Origin: Streptomyces turgidiscabies Car8
GTDB taxonomy: Bacteria; Actinomycetota; Actinomycetes; Streptomycetales; Streptomycetaceae
Reading direction: 5' to 3'
Length of the DNA stretch: 64,000 nt
NCBI RefSeq assembly: GCF_000331005.1
Contig: NZ_AEJB01000655.1
Span: 1 to 64,000 of the forward strand
Shown: one piece after another, positions 1-6,695 of the stretch
Position numbering within the stretch: the first letter of the stretch is position 1
Layout of the letters: every line of letters begins with the position of its first letter
Made by a program: the position numbers and the translations under genes
The notes under the pieces: generated by a model
What the model was told of the DNA's origin: nothing
What the model saw: the letters and a program-made list of their open reading frames with translations, nothing else
The model's database searches: none

Positions 1-71
1 CCGTTAGGGCACTTGGCAACGGCACTCCAACGGCACTCGCAACGGCACTCCCGCCCCGGCGGCCCCAATGA
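1..71 (+). CDS. 3' end of an upstream phage gene (partial)
   Basis: Frame 3 is open from the window edge to the TGA at 69-71 and overlaps the next ATG as ATGA, the coupling used throughout this operon. Only about 22 residues are visible, ending in a Pro/Arg-rich tail. It covers three copies of a 10-bp repeat. No function can be read from this fragment. Confidence 0.5.
   Translation, partial: VRALGNGTPTALATALPPRRPQ
18..50 (+). repeat. Three short direct repeats, 11-12 bp apart
   Basis: AACGGCACTC occurs exactly at 18-27, 29-38 and 41-50, a spacing close to one helical turn. A weaker relative (GGGCACTT) precedes them at about 8-14. They lie in the tail of the partial upstream gene, so they may simply encode a repetitive peptide. 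Confidence 0.5.
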
Positions 72-418
72 CCGCCCCACGCCGCCCGAAGCCGACCGTC
101 GCCGACCACGCCCAGGCGTCCGCCGAGCAGGTCCGCCAACGCCCCTGCCCCCGCTGCGGCGCCGACACCCTCACCGCCCGCACACCGGACCGCGTCGCCG
201 CCGTCGAAGTCCGCGCCGACCCCACACCCCTCGACCCCGCCGCCGAGATCCTCGCCCGCCTCGCCGGACGGCTCACCTGGTGCCTCACCGACGGCGCCCA
301 CAGCCCGGCCCGCATCCGCTGGCGCGACCGCTGGCACATCGCAGCCGGCCACTGCACCCACACCGTCATCGCCGACCACCAATGCCCGGCCCACTACGTA
401 CAGGAGACCCTCGGATGA
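68..418 (+). CDS. Small zinc-ribbon-like phage protein
   Basis: 116 aa. It has a CPRCGA knuckle near residues 27-32 and further Cys/His residues towards the end (AAGHCTHT and HQCPAH), so it may bind zinc. It overlaps the preceding stop by ATGA and its own stop overlaps the next ATG, making it part of a tightly coupled early operon just upstream of the RuvC-like gene. No domain name can be assigned; a DNA-metabolism accessory role is only a guess from position. Confidence 0.6.
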   Translation: MTAPRRPKPTVADHAQASAEQVRQRPCPRCGADTLTARTPDRVAAVEVRADPTPLDPAAEILARLAGRLTWCLTDGAHSPARIRWRDRWHIAAGHCTHTVIADHQCPAHYVQETLG

Positions 419-960
419 CGCCTTCCACCCCGACCACCCGCGTCTGCGGCCTCGACCTCGCCATCGGCGCCACCGGGGTCTGCCTGCCCGACGGCACCAC
501 CCTCACGGTCAAGCCCAAGGGCCAAGGCGACGATCGGCTCACCGAGATCAGGGACCGGATCGCGGAGCTGATCACCGTGGAAGACCGCCTGGCCCGAGTC
601 GTCGTGCTGGAGGACGTGCCCGCGAACATGAAAGGCGCCGCGGGGAAGGTCATCCCGATGCTTCACGGCGCGGTCCGCGCGATGCTCTCCGACTCCTGCG
701 TGCCGTACGTCGTGATCCCGCCGTCCACGCTGAAGGCGTACGCCACCGGCAAGGGCAACGCGGATAAGACCGCCATGGCGATGGCCGCGTACAAGCGGGC
801 CGGCATCGAGTTCGGCGACGACAACCAGTGCGACGCCTGGTGGTTGCGCGCGGCAGGCCTCGACCACTTGGGGCAGTCGGAGTTCGTGATGCCGACGGCG
901 CACCGCGAACGGCTCGCGAAGGTGCAGTGGCCGCCGGCAGACGAGGGCGGGGCGGCATGA
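415..960 (+). CDS. RuvC-like Holliday junction resolvase (phage)
   Basis: 181 aa from the ATG at 415, which overlaps the previous TGA. The frame stays open further upstream but that part reads as low-complexity Arg/Pro. The RNase H-like fold shows in order: a first-strand Asp in VCGLDLAIGATG (about residue 13), a Glu in VVVLEDVPANMKG (about residue 64), and late acids in FGDDNQCDAWW (about residues 142-147). This set fits RuvC-type crossover resolvases, which phages use to debranch replication or packaging intermediates. Catalytic residues look intact. Confidence 0.75.
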   Translation: MTPSTPTTRVCGLDLAIGATGVCLPDGTTLTVKPKGQGDDRLTEIRDRIAELITVEDRLARVVVLEDVPANMKGAAGKVIPMLHGAVRAMLSDSCVPYVVIPPSTLKAYATGKGNADKTAMAMAAYKRAGIEFGDDNQCDAWWLRAAGLDHLGQSEFVMPTAHRERLAKVQWPPADEGGAA

Positions 961-1157
961 CCGAGCAGGCCGCCGTCATCACCGGCATCCGCCCCGGGCT
1001 GAGCGCGCGCGGCCTCGACTACGGCCAGAACACCATCGCCGACTGGCTCTGCGCCTGCGGCCACCACGAACGAGCCACCGGCCGCCCCCGCGTCGAGCAG
1101 CTGCTCGCCCGCGTACGCGTCGGCCACTGCCCACACGCCCAAGGAGCCGCCACGTGA
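957..1157 (+). CDS. Small Cys/His-containing phage protein
   Basis: 66 aa, ATG at 957 overlapping the RuvC stop (ATGA). It contains CACGHHE and a later GHCPH pair, a possible zinc site. This kind of short protein is common in early regions of Streptomyces phages and integrative elements. No function recognised; translational coupling on both sides supports it being real. Confidence 0.55.
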   Translation: MTEQAAVITGIRPGLSARGLDYGQNTIADWLCACGHHERATGRPRVEQLLARVRVGHCPHAQGAAT

Positions 1158-1384
1158 CCGCCCGCCTGCGCTGCGCCCGCGGCCACTTCCTCCCCGCCAC
1201 TGCCCGCCCAGCAGGTGACCCGCAGGACTCGGACGACACCTGCCGGTGCCCGCCATCGGCTCGCCGCAAGAAACGGCGCACCTCCTACCGACGCCGGCCA
1301 GGCAGCGACCTCTGGGGCCAGGGCCTCACCGTCCGCCAAGTGCACACGATGACCACCATCCCGCTGACCGGGAGCTACCTGTGA
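1154..1384 (+). CDS. Small basic phage protein
   Basis: 76 aa with a GTG start overlapping the previous stop. It begins with a Cys-containing stretch (RLRCARGHFLP), has further Cys in DDTCRCPP, and then a very basic patch (RRKKRRTSYRRR) that could bind nucleic acid. The C-terminal part could be a short linker. No family recognised; its reality rests on coupling to both neighbours. Confidence 0.5.
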   Translation: MTARLRCARGHFLPATARPAGDPQDSDDTCRCPPSARRKKRRTSYRRRPGSDLWGQGLTVRQVHTMTTIPLTGSYL

Positions 1385-1728
1385 ACCGCTTCCAGCACAC
1401 GCTCGCCGCCCTCAACGTCCTCGCCTCCCTCGGTCTCGCCCACTGCGCCGTGATCAGCGACCAGAACGGGGCGCCGTCCTACACCGCGTTCTTCGCCCTG
1501 GCCTCTGTCTTGCTCCTCACCGCCAGCGCACTCCACGCCCGCCACCGCAAGCAACTGCGCGCCGCTCAATCCGTCCTCGATCGTCCCGCCCGACGGCCGC
1601 GCGTCGGTTCCGTCGAAGACGGCGTCGTGGCCGTCGCCCTGGCCGGCGCTTGCTGCGAACGCTGGTGGACCAGCGCTGGCGCCGAGCACGAACCGACCAC
1701 CTGCATCCGGAAGGACACGAGCGCGTGA
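1381..1728 (+). CDS. Small membrane-associated phage protein
   Basis: 115 aa from the GTG at 1381, overlapping the previous stop. Two hydrophobic stretches near the N-terminus (about residues 8-25 and 35-50, including FFALASVLLLTAS) suggest one helical hairpin in the membrane, followed by a basic turn and a soluble tail with two adjacent Cys residues. Function unknown. Confidence 0.5.
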   Translation: MNRFQHTLAALNVLASLGLAHCAVISDQNGAPSYTAFFALASVLLLTASALHARHRKQLRAAQSVLDRPARRPRVGSVEDGVVAVALAGACCERWWTSAGAEHEPTTCIRKDTSA

Positions 1729-1994
1729 CACAGCCCAGCCCCGACCGGGACATGGCCGAACTCGCCCGCGCCCGCAAGGCGCTGCACGACTGGCTCTACA
1801 AGGGCGTGACTGGATCACGCGTACACGAGCGTGTGGCTCAGCTGGTTGACGACCACCAGACGGCAGTGAAGGACGCGCATGCACACCAGCTTGCCGAACA
1901 GATCCGCGAGGCGGGCAGCCACCTGGGGCACAACACGAACCTGGCTTACCGCCGAGCCGCCGCCCTGATCGACAGCGCTGAGGGGGGCAAGTGA
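1725..1994 (+). CDS. Small helical phage protein
   Basis: 89 aa, GTG at 1725 overlapping the previous stop. The sequence is predicted mostly helical and rich in Ala, Glu, Gln and His, without Cys clusters or membrane segments. No family recognised. It sits in the coupled early operon between a membrane protein and a zinc-finger-like protein. Confidence 0.55.
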   Translation: MTQPSPDRDMAELARARKALHDWLYKGVTGSRVHERVAQLVDDHQTAVKDAHAHQLAEQIREAGSHLGHNTNLAYRRAAALIDSAEGGK

Positions 1995-2611
1995 CCCACT
2001 GTGGACTGTGCGAGCGGGACGCGGGCCTGGGGTACCTGTGCGAGCGTCACGCCCTCGCGCTCGCCGGGTGGCTTGAGCGGCTGCCCGCCCTGGCCGACGA
2101 ACTGGTCGACTGCCTTGTGCCGCGCCGATCCGGATTCGGCGAGCTGGTGACGGCGCGCACGGCCGGCCCCCGGTCGCCGATCAACGAGGACGTCCTCGAC
2201 CTGATGCAGAGCAACCACGTCGGCGAGGTCGTGCACTCGTGGCGCGTCGACGTGCAGCGCGAGCGCTGGCCACAGCACACGCCACCGCCCCCCGACGGGC
2301 TGGCAGCGGACTGCCGTTGGCTGGCCATGGAGTTGGAGTGGATCGCCGCCGAGTACCCGGCCGCCGGAGATCTGGCGCGCGAGGTGCGCGGCCTGGAGGG
2401 CGAACTCCGGTCCCTCGTAGGAGATCCGGTGCCCCGGCGCCAGCAGCTCGGGCTGTGCGTTGCGGTCACGGACGATCAGGGCACTGTGTGCGGTGCGGTC
2501 CTGTCCCGGCTCCCAGGGGAGAGCCTGCGATGCCGGAAGTGCCGCTGCGTCTATGGGAGCGAGCAGGACATGCTGCTGCTCCTGCACTACCAACCGAAGC
2601 AGACTGCGTAA
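1991..2611 (+). CDS. Phage protein with two Cys-pair ends
   Basis: 206 aa, GTG at 1991. The N-terminus has CGLCERD and YLCERH, and the C-terminus has LRCRKCRCVYG, so metal-binding knuckles flank a helical middle that contains several Trp. Such proteins are widespread in actinophages and their integrative relatives, but no function is established that I can name. This is the last gene of the leading coupled operon; its TAA touches a perfect palindrome. Confidence 0.6.
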   Translation: MTHCGLCERDAGLGYLCERHALALAGWLERLPALADELVDCLVPRRSGFGELVTARTAGPRSPINEDVLDLMQSNHVGEVVHSWRVDVQRERWPQHTPPPPDGLAADCRWLAMELEWIAAEYPAAGDLAREVRGLEGELRSLVGDPVPRRQQLGLCVAVTDDQGTVCGAVLSRLPGESLRCRKCRCVYGSEQDMLLLLHYQPKQTA

Positions 2612-2634
2612 CTATCACACCCCCCTGTGATAGT
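2611..2634. promoter_or_regulatory. Perfect 9-bp inverted repeat, likely operator
   Basis: ACTATCACA at 2611-2619 and TGTGATAGT at 2626-2634 are exact reverse complements separated by six C. It lies 9 bp before the GTG of a small DNA-binding-type gene. The right arm is AT-rich enough to contain a -10-like element, so a repressor bound here would cover a start site. Alternatively the hairpin terminates the upstream operon, but there is no U-tract. Confidence 0.55.
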
Positions 2635-2643
2635 CTTCGCGTT

Positions 2644-2856
2644 GTGACCGAAGAACCCTGGCGGGTCCGGTTCAGGCGTGAGGACGAGCTGGTGGAACAG
2701 CTCCAATCGCAACTGCTCGAAGCCGCCAAACGACGAGCCAAAGCGCTCGCCGAGGGCAAAGCCGAACTCGGCAGCGTCTACAAGGTCGCGAAGGAAGTCG
2801 GCAAGAGCTGGACCTCCGTCGACAACGCGATCAAGAAGTACCCGACAACCGAATAG
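2644..2856 (+). CDS. Small putative helix-turn-helix protein
   Basis: 70 aa, GTG at 2644. A charged helix (about residues 10-40) leads into KVAKEVGKSWTSVDNAIKK, which has the shape of a helix-turn-helix: helix, glycine turn, recognition helix. The palindrome directly upstream is a natural candidate for its own operator. No ribosome site is obvious in the 9-bp gap, so the message may be leaderless. Family not identified. Confidence 0.55.
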   Translation: MTEEPWRVRFRREDELVEQLQSQLLEAAKRRAKALAEGKAELGSVYKVAKEVGKSWTSVDNAIKKYPTTE

Positions 2857-2949
2857 AAGCGGGGCCGGACGACAGCTCCCGGGTGGTGGAACACCCGAGG
2901 CGCGCGCGCCGCCCGACCCCTCAGCCCACGAACGAGATCGGACCTCGTC

Positions 2950-3225
2950 ATGGACCAGCAGAACCTTAGCGCGCCGTCGAGCGCGCAGGTCAGCCCCGCC
3001 CGCAGGCTCATCGCCGCAGGCTTCATCCGCCGCATCGCCGGACGCACCATCAGCGTGCGCGCCACCGAGGCCGGCGTCACCGGAACCATCAAGACGGCCC
3101 GCGTCGCCGAGCTGCACCGCCTGTGCCGCGAGGACTACACCAGCAGCGCCGACCGCCGCGCCCAGGACCACCGCGACGACGCCTTCCTCCTCGCCCGCGC
3201 CTCCGAGGCGGTGGCCGTGCGATGA
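2950..3225 (+). CDS. Small basic phage protein
   Basis: 91 aa, ATG at 2950. Arg- and Ala-rich, without membrane segments; the middle (about residues 18-60) could form a small alpha/beta domain. It starts a new coupled set: its stop overlaps the next ATG. No function recognised. Confidence 0.5.
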   Translation: MDQQNLSAPSSAQVSPARRLIAAGFIRRIAGRTISVRATEAGVTGTIKTARVAELHRLCREDYTSSADRRAQDHRDDAFLLARASEAVAVR

Positions 3226-3443
3226 GCGACTCCTACACCCCACTGTTCGATCCCGCGAGGGACGTCGCCTTCCTGCCCCTGCCGGTGGACCGCGAGCTGA
3301 AGATTGCCCGAGCGCTGCTCGCGGAGGTCGCCGGGAAGAACATCCACAGCAAAGACGAGATGATCCGCGCCGCAGTGGCCCTTGAGGGCCGCATGCGCTC
3401 CCTCGTCGCCGCCCTCGACGCCGAGCGGGGCGAGGGCCAGTGA
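3222..3443 (+). CDS. Small phage protein, helical
   Basis: 73 aa, ATG at 3222 overlapping the previous stop. Acidic and basic residues alternate through two predicted helices, and there are no Cys residues. It overlaps the GTG of the downstream membrane protein gene. Function unknown. Confidence 0.5.
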   Translation: MSDSYTPLFDPARDVAFLPLPVDRELKIARALLAEVAGKNIHSKDEMIRAAVALEGRMRSLVAALDAERGEGQ

Positions 3444-4285
3444 AGCGTGACCCGCTGCTGTGGGCCGCCCTGGTCGCGGTCCTCGTCGTCCTCGCGTCCG
3501 CCGAGTACCAACTCGCCGTCGCGTGTGGCTTCGGAACGTACGTCGCCGCCGGAGTGCCGGCCGCACTGGACGTCTACGCCCTCGCCGCGCTCCGCGCCCG
3601 CCGCGACGTCCTCGCGGTCGTCGTCGTCCTCATCGCGGTGAACGCCGCCTCACACCTCGTCGAGGTCGGGCTGCTCCCCGTGAACGTCCAGCTCGTCGTC
3701 TCCGTCTCGGCCATCGCCCCACTCGTCCTGTGGCGCGTCCACCGGCTCAGCGAGGCCGCACCGGAACCGTCAGAGGCCGTGACGGCACTCTCGCCGGAAC
3801 CGAGTTCCGCCCCGGCGGAACCGGTGGCGGAACTGCCGGAACCGGCACCGGAACTCCGGGTAGAACCAGCGGAACCGATCACCGTCGAAAGAGTCCCCGA
3901 GCCGGTCGACGCCCAGCCTTCCGGGCCCGTCCTCGGCCCCTGGACACCCGTGGCGGAACTGATGGGCGGAACCAGCGGAACAGCCTTCGACCTGCGGCTG
4001 CCCAACGGCTACCGGGCCGCCGGACCCCTCGGCGGAACCATGCCGGAACCGACACCGGAACCAGTTCCGCCCGTAGTTCCGCTCACCGGAACCGACAGCG
4101 GAACCGGCGCAGAGGACATCGAGGCCACCGACAGCCAGAACACCACCTTCGAAGCCCGCGTCGCCCTCGTCCGCACCTGGCTGATCACCGAACCGGACCT
4201 CACCGGAACCGAGATCGGAACCAAGTTCCGCGTCTCCGACGGATACGGCCGGCGCCTCCTGCGCACCGCACGAGGCGACACGTGA
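3440..4285 (+). CDS. Spd/DUF2637-like membrane protein with C-terminal helix-turn-helix
   Basis: 281 aa, GTG at 3440. The N-terminal 90 residues form about four hydrophobic helices; residues 105-240 are a Pro/Glu/Gly/Thr-rich linker; the end has a helix-turn-helix-like segment (TGTEIGTKFRVSDGYGRRLL). This build resembles Spd and DUF2637 proteins of Streptomyces conjugative and integrative elements, linked there to intermycelial spread or replication. The linker DNA carries an unusual density of GGAAC/GTTCC motifs (separate entry). Assignment to the family is from layout, not alignment. Confidence 0.6.
   Translation: MKRDPLLWAALVAVLVVLASAEYQLAVACGFGTYVAAGVPAALDVYALAALRARRDVLAVVVVLIAVNAASHLVEVGLLPVNVQLVVSVSAIAPLVLWRVHRLSEAAPEPSEAVTALSPEPSSAPAEPVAELPEPAPELRVEPAEPITVERVPEPVDAQPSGPVLGPWTPVAELMGGTSGTAFDLRLPNGYRAAGPLGGTMPEPTPEPVPPVVPLTGTDSGTGAEDIEATDSQNTTFEARVALVRTWLITEPDLTGTEIGTKFRVSDGYGRRLLRTARGDT
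3763..4229 (+). repeat. Cluster of GGAAC/GTTCC motifs inside the Spd-like gene
   Basis: By eye, 21 copies of GGAAC or its complement GTTCC lie between 3763 and 4229. They occur in two codon phases on the coding strand (CCG-GAA-CCG as Pro-Glu-Pro, and GGA-ACC as Gly-Thr using the rare GGA codon) and in reverse orientation (GTT-CCG and AAG-TTC-CGC). Use of one hexamer in several reading phases suggests selection on the DNA itself. Confidence 0.6.
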
Positions 4286-4428
4286 TCGTCCCGGCCTGCT
4301 TCGCCGCCGCCGCTCTCCTCGCGCTGTTCGGCCTCTACGCCGTCGCGCTGCACGACGTCCCGAAGATCTCCGGGACCGTCGCCCTGATCATCACCCTGGC
4401 CGCGCTCGGCGTGGCCATGTACCGCTGA
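4282..4428 (+). CDS. Two-helix membrane miniprotein
   Basis: 48 aa, GTG at 4282 overlapping the previous stop. Almost entirely two hydrophobic helices (about residues 3-22 and 27-47) with a short polar turn containing HDVPK. Small Spd-type membrane proteins commonly cluster like this next to a larger one, and the next gene is also a membrane protein. No further function can be stated. Confidence 0.55.
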   Translation: MIVPACFAAAALLALFGLYAVALHDVPKISGTVALIITLAALGVAMYR

Positions 4429-4438
4429 GGAACCACCC

Positions 4439-4951
4439 GTGAACTACGTAACGTACGGCGGCGTCACCGTCGGCCTCTGCCTCCTCATCCACCACCTCGT
4501 CACCTGGTACCCGGGCCGCAAGCCCCTGATGAAGGACCCCGTCAAGCACGCCGCCAAGCTGCTGCCGTTCCTCGCATCCTGGTCGTACGGCTGCCTCACC
4601 ACGCTCGGCATCGGCGGGTTGATCGGCACCGCGTCCAGCAGCGTCCTCGGCCTGTCCAACTGGCTCGGCGACGCCGCCCTGTTCTGGGGCGTCGGCGAGC
4701 AGCCCGGCCAGCTCGCGGCCCGCGCCACGTTCGTACCGCTGTCCGGCCCCGGAGCGTGCCTGGTGCTGATCCTGACCGCCGGGTTCATCGCGGCCGTCAA
4801 GAAGGCCGGCGAAGAGCAGGCCAGCATCCTCAAGCGGGGCGCCTGGTGCGGCATCACCCTCGGCACCAGCGCGGGCGTCGCCGGATTCGCCGCGGTGCCC
4901 CTCGCACAGGCCGCGAACTGGCTCGGCGACACCGTCTACGCGGCCCTGTGA
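4439..4951 (+). CDS. Polytopic membrane protein of the Spd-like block
   Basis: 170 aa, GTG at 4439. Four or so hydrophobic segments (near residues 5-18, 42-62, 95-118 and 135-160), several Gly-rich, with a basic loop after the first (YPGRKPLMKDPVKH). It lies between two other small membrane proteins. Role unknown; transfer or replication of an integrative element is suggested only by the neighbours. Confidence 0.6.
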   Translation: MNYVTYGGVTVGLCLLIHHLVTWYPGRKPLMKDPVKHAAKLLPFLASWSYGCLTTLGIGGLIGTASSSVLGLSNWLGDAALFWGVGEQPGQLAARATFVPLSGPGACLVLILTAGFIAAVKKAGEEQASILKRGAWCGITLGTSAGVAGFAAVPLAQAANWLGDTVYAAL

Positions 4952-5322
4952 TGGCGGCCAAGGAGAAGCCCGACGAGCCCTCGGATGAGCCGAGCCGGAC
5001 GGCTGGCGCGTGCGTGCTGGTCGTCCTCGTAGGCGCAGTGACGGCCGTGGTGTTCGCTGTCTCGCCCACGGTCGGAGTGCTCGCCCTGTGGGCCGTCGGG
5101 ATCCTGGCGCTCTGGCGTACGGCCCGCCGCCGCATGTCCGATTCGTCCGCCACTCCCCCACCGCAGGCAGACCGCCCCTCCTGCGACGAATGCGCAGGTC
5201 ACGAACTCGTCAGCGTCGCCCCTCTCGAAGGCCAGAAGGGGATGTTGATCTACACGACAGCCGCACCCGGCCTGCCCAACTACACCCACATTCACATCGC
5301 CTCAGAGGTGAACGCACCATGA
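4951..5322 (+). CDS. Two-helix membrane protein with soluble tail
   Basis: 123 aa, ATG at 4951 in a TGATG overlap with the previous stop. An acidic N-terminus is followed by two adjacent hydrophobic helices (about residues 20-55), a basic stop-transfer patch (RTARRR) and a polar tail with CDECAGHE, a possible metal site. Function unknown. Confidence 0.5.
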   Translation: MAAKEKPDEPSDEPSRTAGACVLVVLVGAVTAVVFAVSPTVGVLALWAVGILALWRTARRRMSDSSATPPPQADRPSCDECAGHELVSVAPLEGQKGMLIYTTAAPGLPNYTHIHIASEVNAP

Positions 5323-5402
5323 TCCAACGCCTGTTGACCCGCGCCTACGACTACTGCTCGACCTGCGGCTGGTGGGTCAAGGACTGCGGCCACCCCCAGT
5401 AG
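5319..5402 (+). CDS. 27-residue Cys-rich miniprotein
   Basis: ATG at 5319 overlaps the previous TGA; stop TAG at 5400-5402. The sequence has a CSTCG and a DCGH pair, enough for one zinc knuckle, around a WW pair. It is short, but the coupled start and Cys spacing argue for a translated peptide rather than chance. Confidence 0.4.
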   Translation: MIQRLLTRAYDYCSTCGWWVKDCGHPQ

Positions 5403-5411
5403 CGCATCCTG

Positions 5412-5618
5412 GTGGGCATGGAGTCGCAGATGATCCGACCCGGCCACCTCACCGCACACCAGACCGCCCGCGTCCTCGGCATGAGCCTCGGCGCCCTCCG
5501 CAACCTCGTCTGGCGCGGCCAGCTCACCCGATCCGGCGGCAGCGCACGGCACCCGTACTACGCCGTCCCCGACGTCGCCGCCCTCGCCGCGAAACGGCAG
5601 GAACGCCAAGTTGCTTGA
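5412..5618 (+). CDS. Excisionase-like winged helix-turn-helix protein
   Basis: 68 aa from GTG 5412; ATG at 5418 or 5430 are equally possible starts. Residues 13-60 read as a MerR/Xis-type fold: a helix-turn-helix around HQTARVLGMSLGALRNLVWR, then a wing with Gly-Gly-Ser-Ala and PYYAVPDVAALA. Such proteins act as excisionases or small regulators in phages and integrative elements. Lack of a visible integrase nearby makes the Xis call uncertain. Confidence 0.6.
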   Translation: MGMESQMIRPGHLTAHQTARVLGMSLGALRNLVWRGQLTRSGGSARHPYYAVPDVAALAAKRQERQVA

Positions 5619-5676
5619 CCGCAGGTCAGACACTGTGTGACGATCCGCGTGTACAACTGTGCCCCGAAACGGGCAC
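5615..5676 (+). promoter_or_regulatory. Candidate promoter and leader hairpin
   Basis: TTGACC at 5615-5620 fits a -35 box and sits inside a small palindrome (TGACC GCA GGTCA, 5616-5628). A weak -10 (around TGTGAC or TGACGA) follows at plausible spacing. Next comes an exact 6-bp hairpin (GTGCCC 5659-5664 and GGGCAC 5671-5676). The region between the stop at 5618 and the ATG at 5733 is otherwise non-coding. Confidence 0.4.
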
Positions 5677-5687
5677 CACAGACACCG

Positions 5688-5715
5688 AGGCCTCGCCCAC
5701 CAGCGGGGCCTTTGT
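5688..5715 (+). terminator. Rho-independent terminator or attenuator
   Basis: AGGCCTCGC (5688-5696) pairs with GCGGGGCCT (5703-5711), one G-U pair, 6-nt loop, followed by TTTGT. It lies between a candidate promoter and the ribosome site of the next gene, so it may end a short leader RNA. Confidence 0.55.
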
Positions 5716-5732
5716 CGTACCCGGAGGCGCTC

Positions 5733-5942
5733 ATGCCCGCCACGATCGAGGCGCCCCGGAGCGCCACCGAAGCCGCCCACCTGCTCGCCAAGACCGGCGC
5801 ACACGTCCACCTCGTCAGCGACGGACACAGCACCTGCGTACGAGCCACCTGCGGACCGAAGCCCGTACTGATCCCCGCTGCGGTACGAGAGCACGCGCGC
5901 CTGTACCGCATCGCCCTGGGCTTCGAGATCCGCCGGATCTGA
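5733..5942 (+). CDS. Small conserved-looking phage protein
   Basis: 69 aa. The ATG at 5733 is chosen because GGAGG stands 5 bp upstream and the terminator-like hairpin would lie inside any longer version starting at 5637. The product is a small alpha/beta-looking protein with two Cys; the C-terminus is basic. Function not recognised. Confidence 0.55.
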   Translation: MPATIEAPRSATEAAHLLAKTGAHVHLVSDGHSTCVRATCGPKPVLIPAAVREHARLYRIALGFEIRRI

Positions 5943-6018
5943 CCAGACTCACGGCGGCGCCCCGGCGACCTGAACCCGGGACGCCCCCGTGCAAGCATCC
6001 GCCCCATGGAGGTAGTCC

Positions 6019-6180
6019 GTGGCGATCCCTACTGAGGACCAGGCACTCGACAACGCTGCGCGGTTGCTTGAGCGTGCCGAGATCGAACTGACCAACCTGC
6101 CTCTCATGGAGCGCTTGGAGGGGCTTGCTGACTCATGGCTCAGCGTGGCCCACCTGCTACATGAGCGTGAGCGCGCGTGA
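6019..6180 (+). CDS. 53-residue helical protein upstream of HNH gene
   Basis: GTG at 6019 with GGAGG 5 bp upstream (ATGGAGGTAGTCC); stop TGA 6178-6180 overlaps the GTG of the HNH gene. The peptide is Leu- and Glu-rich and should form an amphipathic helix pair. Short, but ribosome site and coupling are convincing. Function unknown. Confidence 0.55.
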   Translation: MAIPTEDQALDNAARLLERAEIELTNLPLMERLEGLADSWLSVAHLLHERERA

Positions 6181-6530
6181 CACGTAAGGCCTTGCAGGTC
6201 TGCCCAACTCCCGGATGCCCGACCCTCACCCCTCAGGGCAAGTGCCCGACGTGCGCGGCCAAGGCGAGGACCGCTCGGCCCAGCTCGCACAGCCAGGGCT
6301 ACAACGCAGCATGGAGCAGCGCGAGTACCGAGTACCTGCGTGACCATCCGTGGTGCGAGTGCCCGCAGTGCGCGGCCCTGCCGATGCTTCAGCGTGACCT
6401 GGCGACCGAGGTCGACCACATCGACGGCCTCGGACCGCTCGGACCCCGAGGGTTCGATCCCACGAACTGGCAGGCCATGAGTAAGCGGCACCACTCCCGC
6501 AAGACCGCAGCGGAAACCTGGGGAACATGA
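6177..6530 (+). CDS. HNH endonuclease next to terminase
   Basis: 117 aa, GTG at 6177. The N-terminus has CPTPGCPTLTPQGKCPTC, a zinc site; the HNH core is TEVDHIDGLGP (first His about residue 82) and NWQAMSKRHHSRKTA (Asn about 101, His about 109-110). Stand-alone HNH proteins immediately before terminase genes work with the terminase in cos cleavage during packaging of HK97-type phages. All core residues are present. That position rather than sequence suggests the packaging role over a homing role. Confidence 0.8.
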   Translation: MTRKALQVCPTPGCPTLTPQGKCPTCAAKARTARPSSHSQGYNAAWSSASTEYLRDHPWCECPQCAALPMLQRDLATEVDHIDGLGPLGPRGFDPTNWQAMSKRHHSRKTAAETWGT

Positions 6531-6695
6531 CGGTTGCTCACGGTGACCGGACCCAGGGGGGTACCCCCGGCTGGCCTGGGGGGACAGAGCGCGGGGGAGG
6601 GCGCTGAGGGGTGCGCCGGGTTCAGAGGGTCCCAGCTGTCACGCAAGGTGACGGCGTTCGAGGCTGCGCAACGCAGCGTTGAAGGAGTGATCGAC
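6531..6695. other. HNH-TerS gap with palindrome; candidate cos region
   Basis: 165 bp without a convincing gene, although the terminase frame is open through it. It contains a perfect 12-bp palindrome (GGGGGTACCCCC, 6557-6568) inside a G-rich stretch with repeated CCAGGGGGG/CCTGGGGGG. Cohesive-end sites of HNH-encoding phages usually lie near here. Confidence 0.35.

Noticed and set aside
1..60. CRISPR-like repeats
   Set aside because: Repeats are 10 bp with 1-2 bp between them, no spacers and no cas genes.
13..414. N-terminal extension of the RuvC-like protein to position 13
   Set aside because: Arg/Pro low complexity; ATG 415 is coupled to the previous stop and begins the conserved fold.
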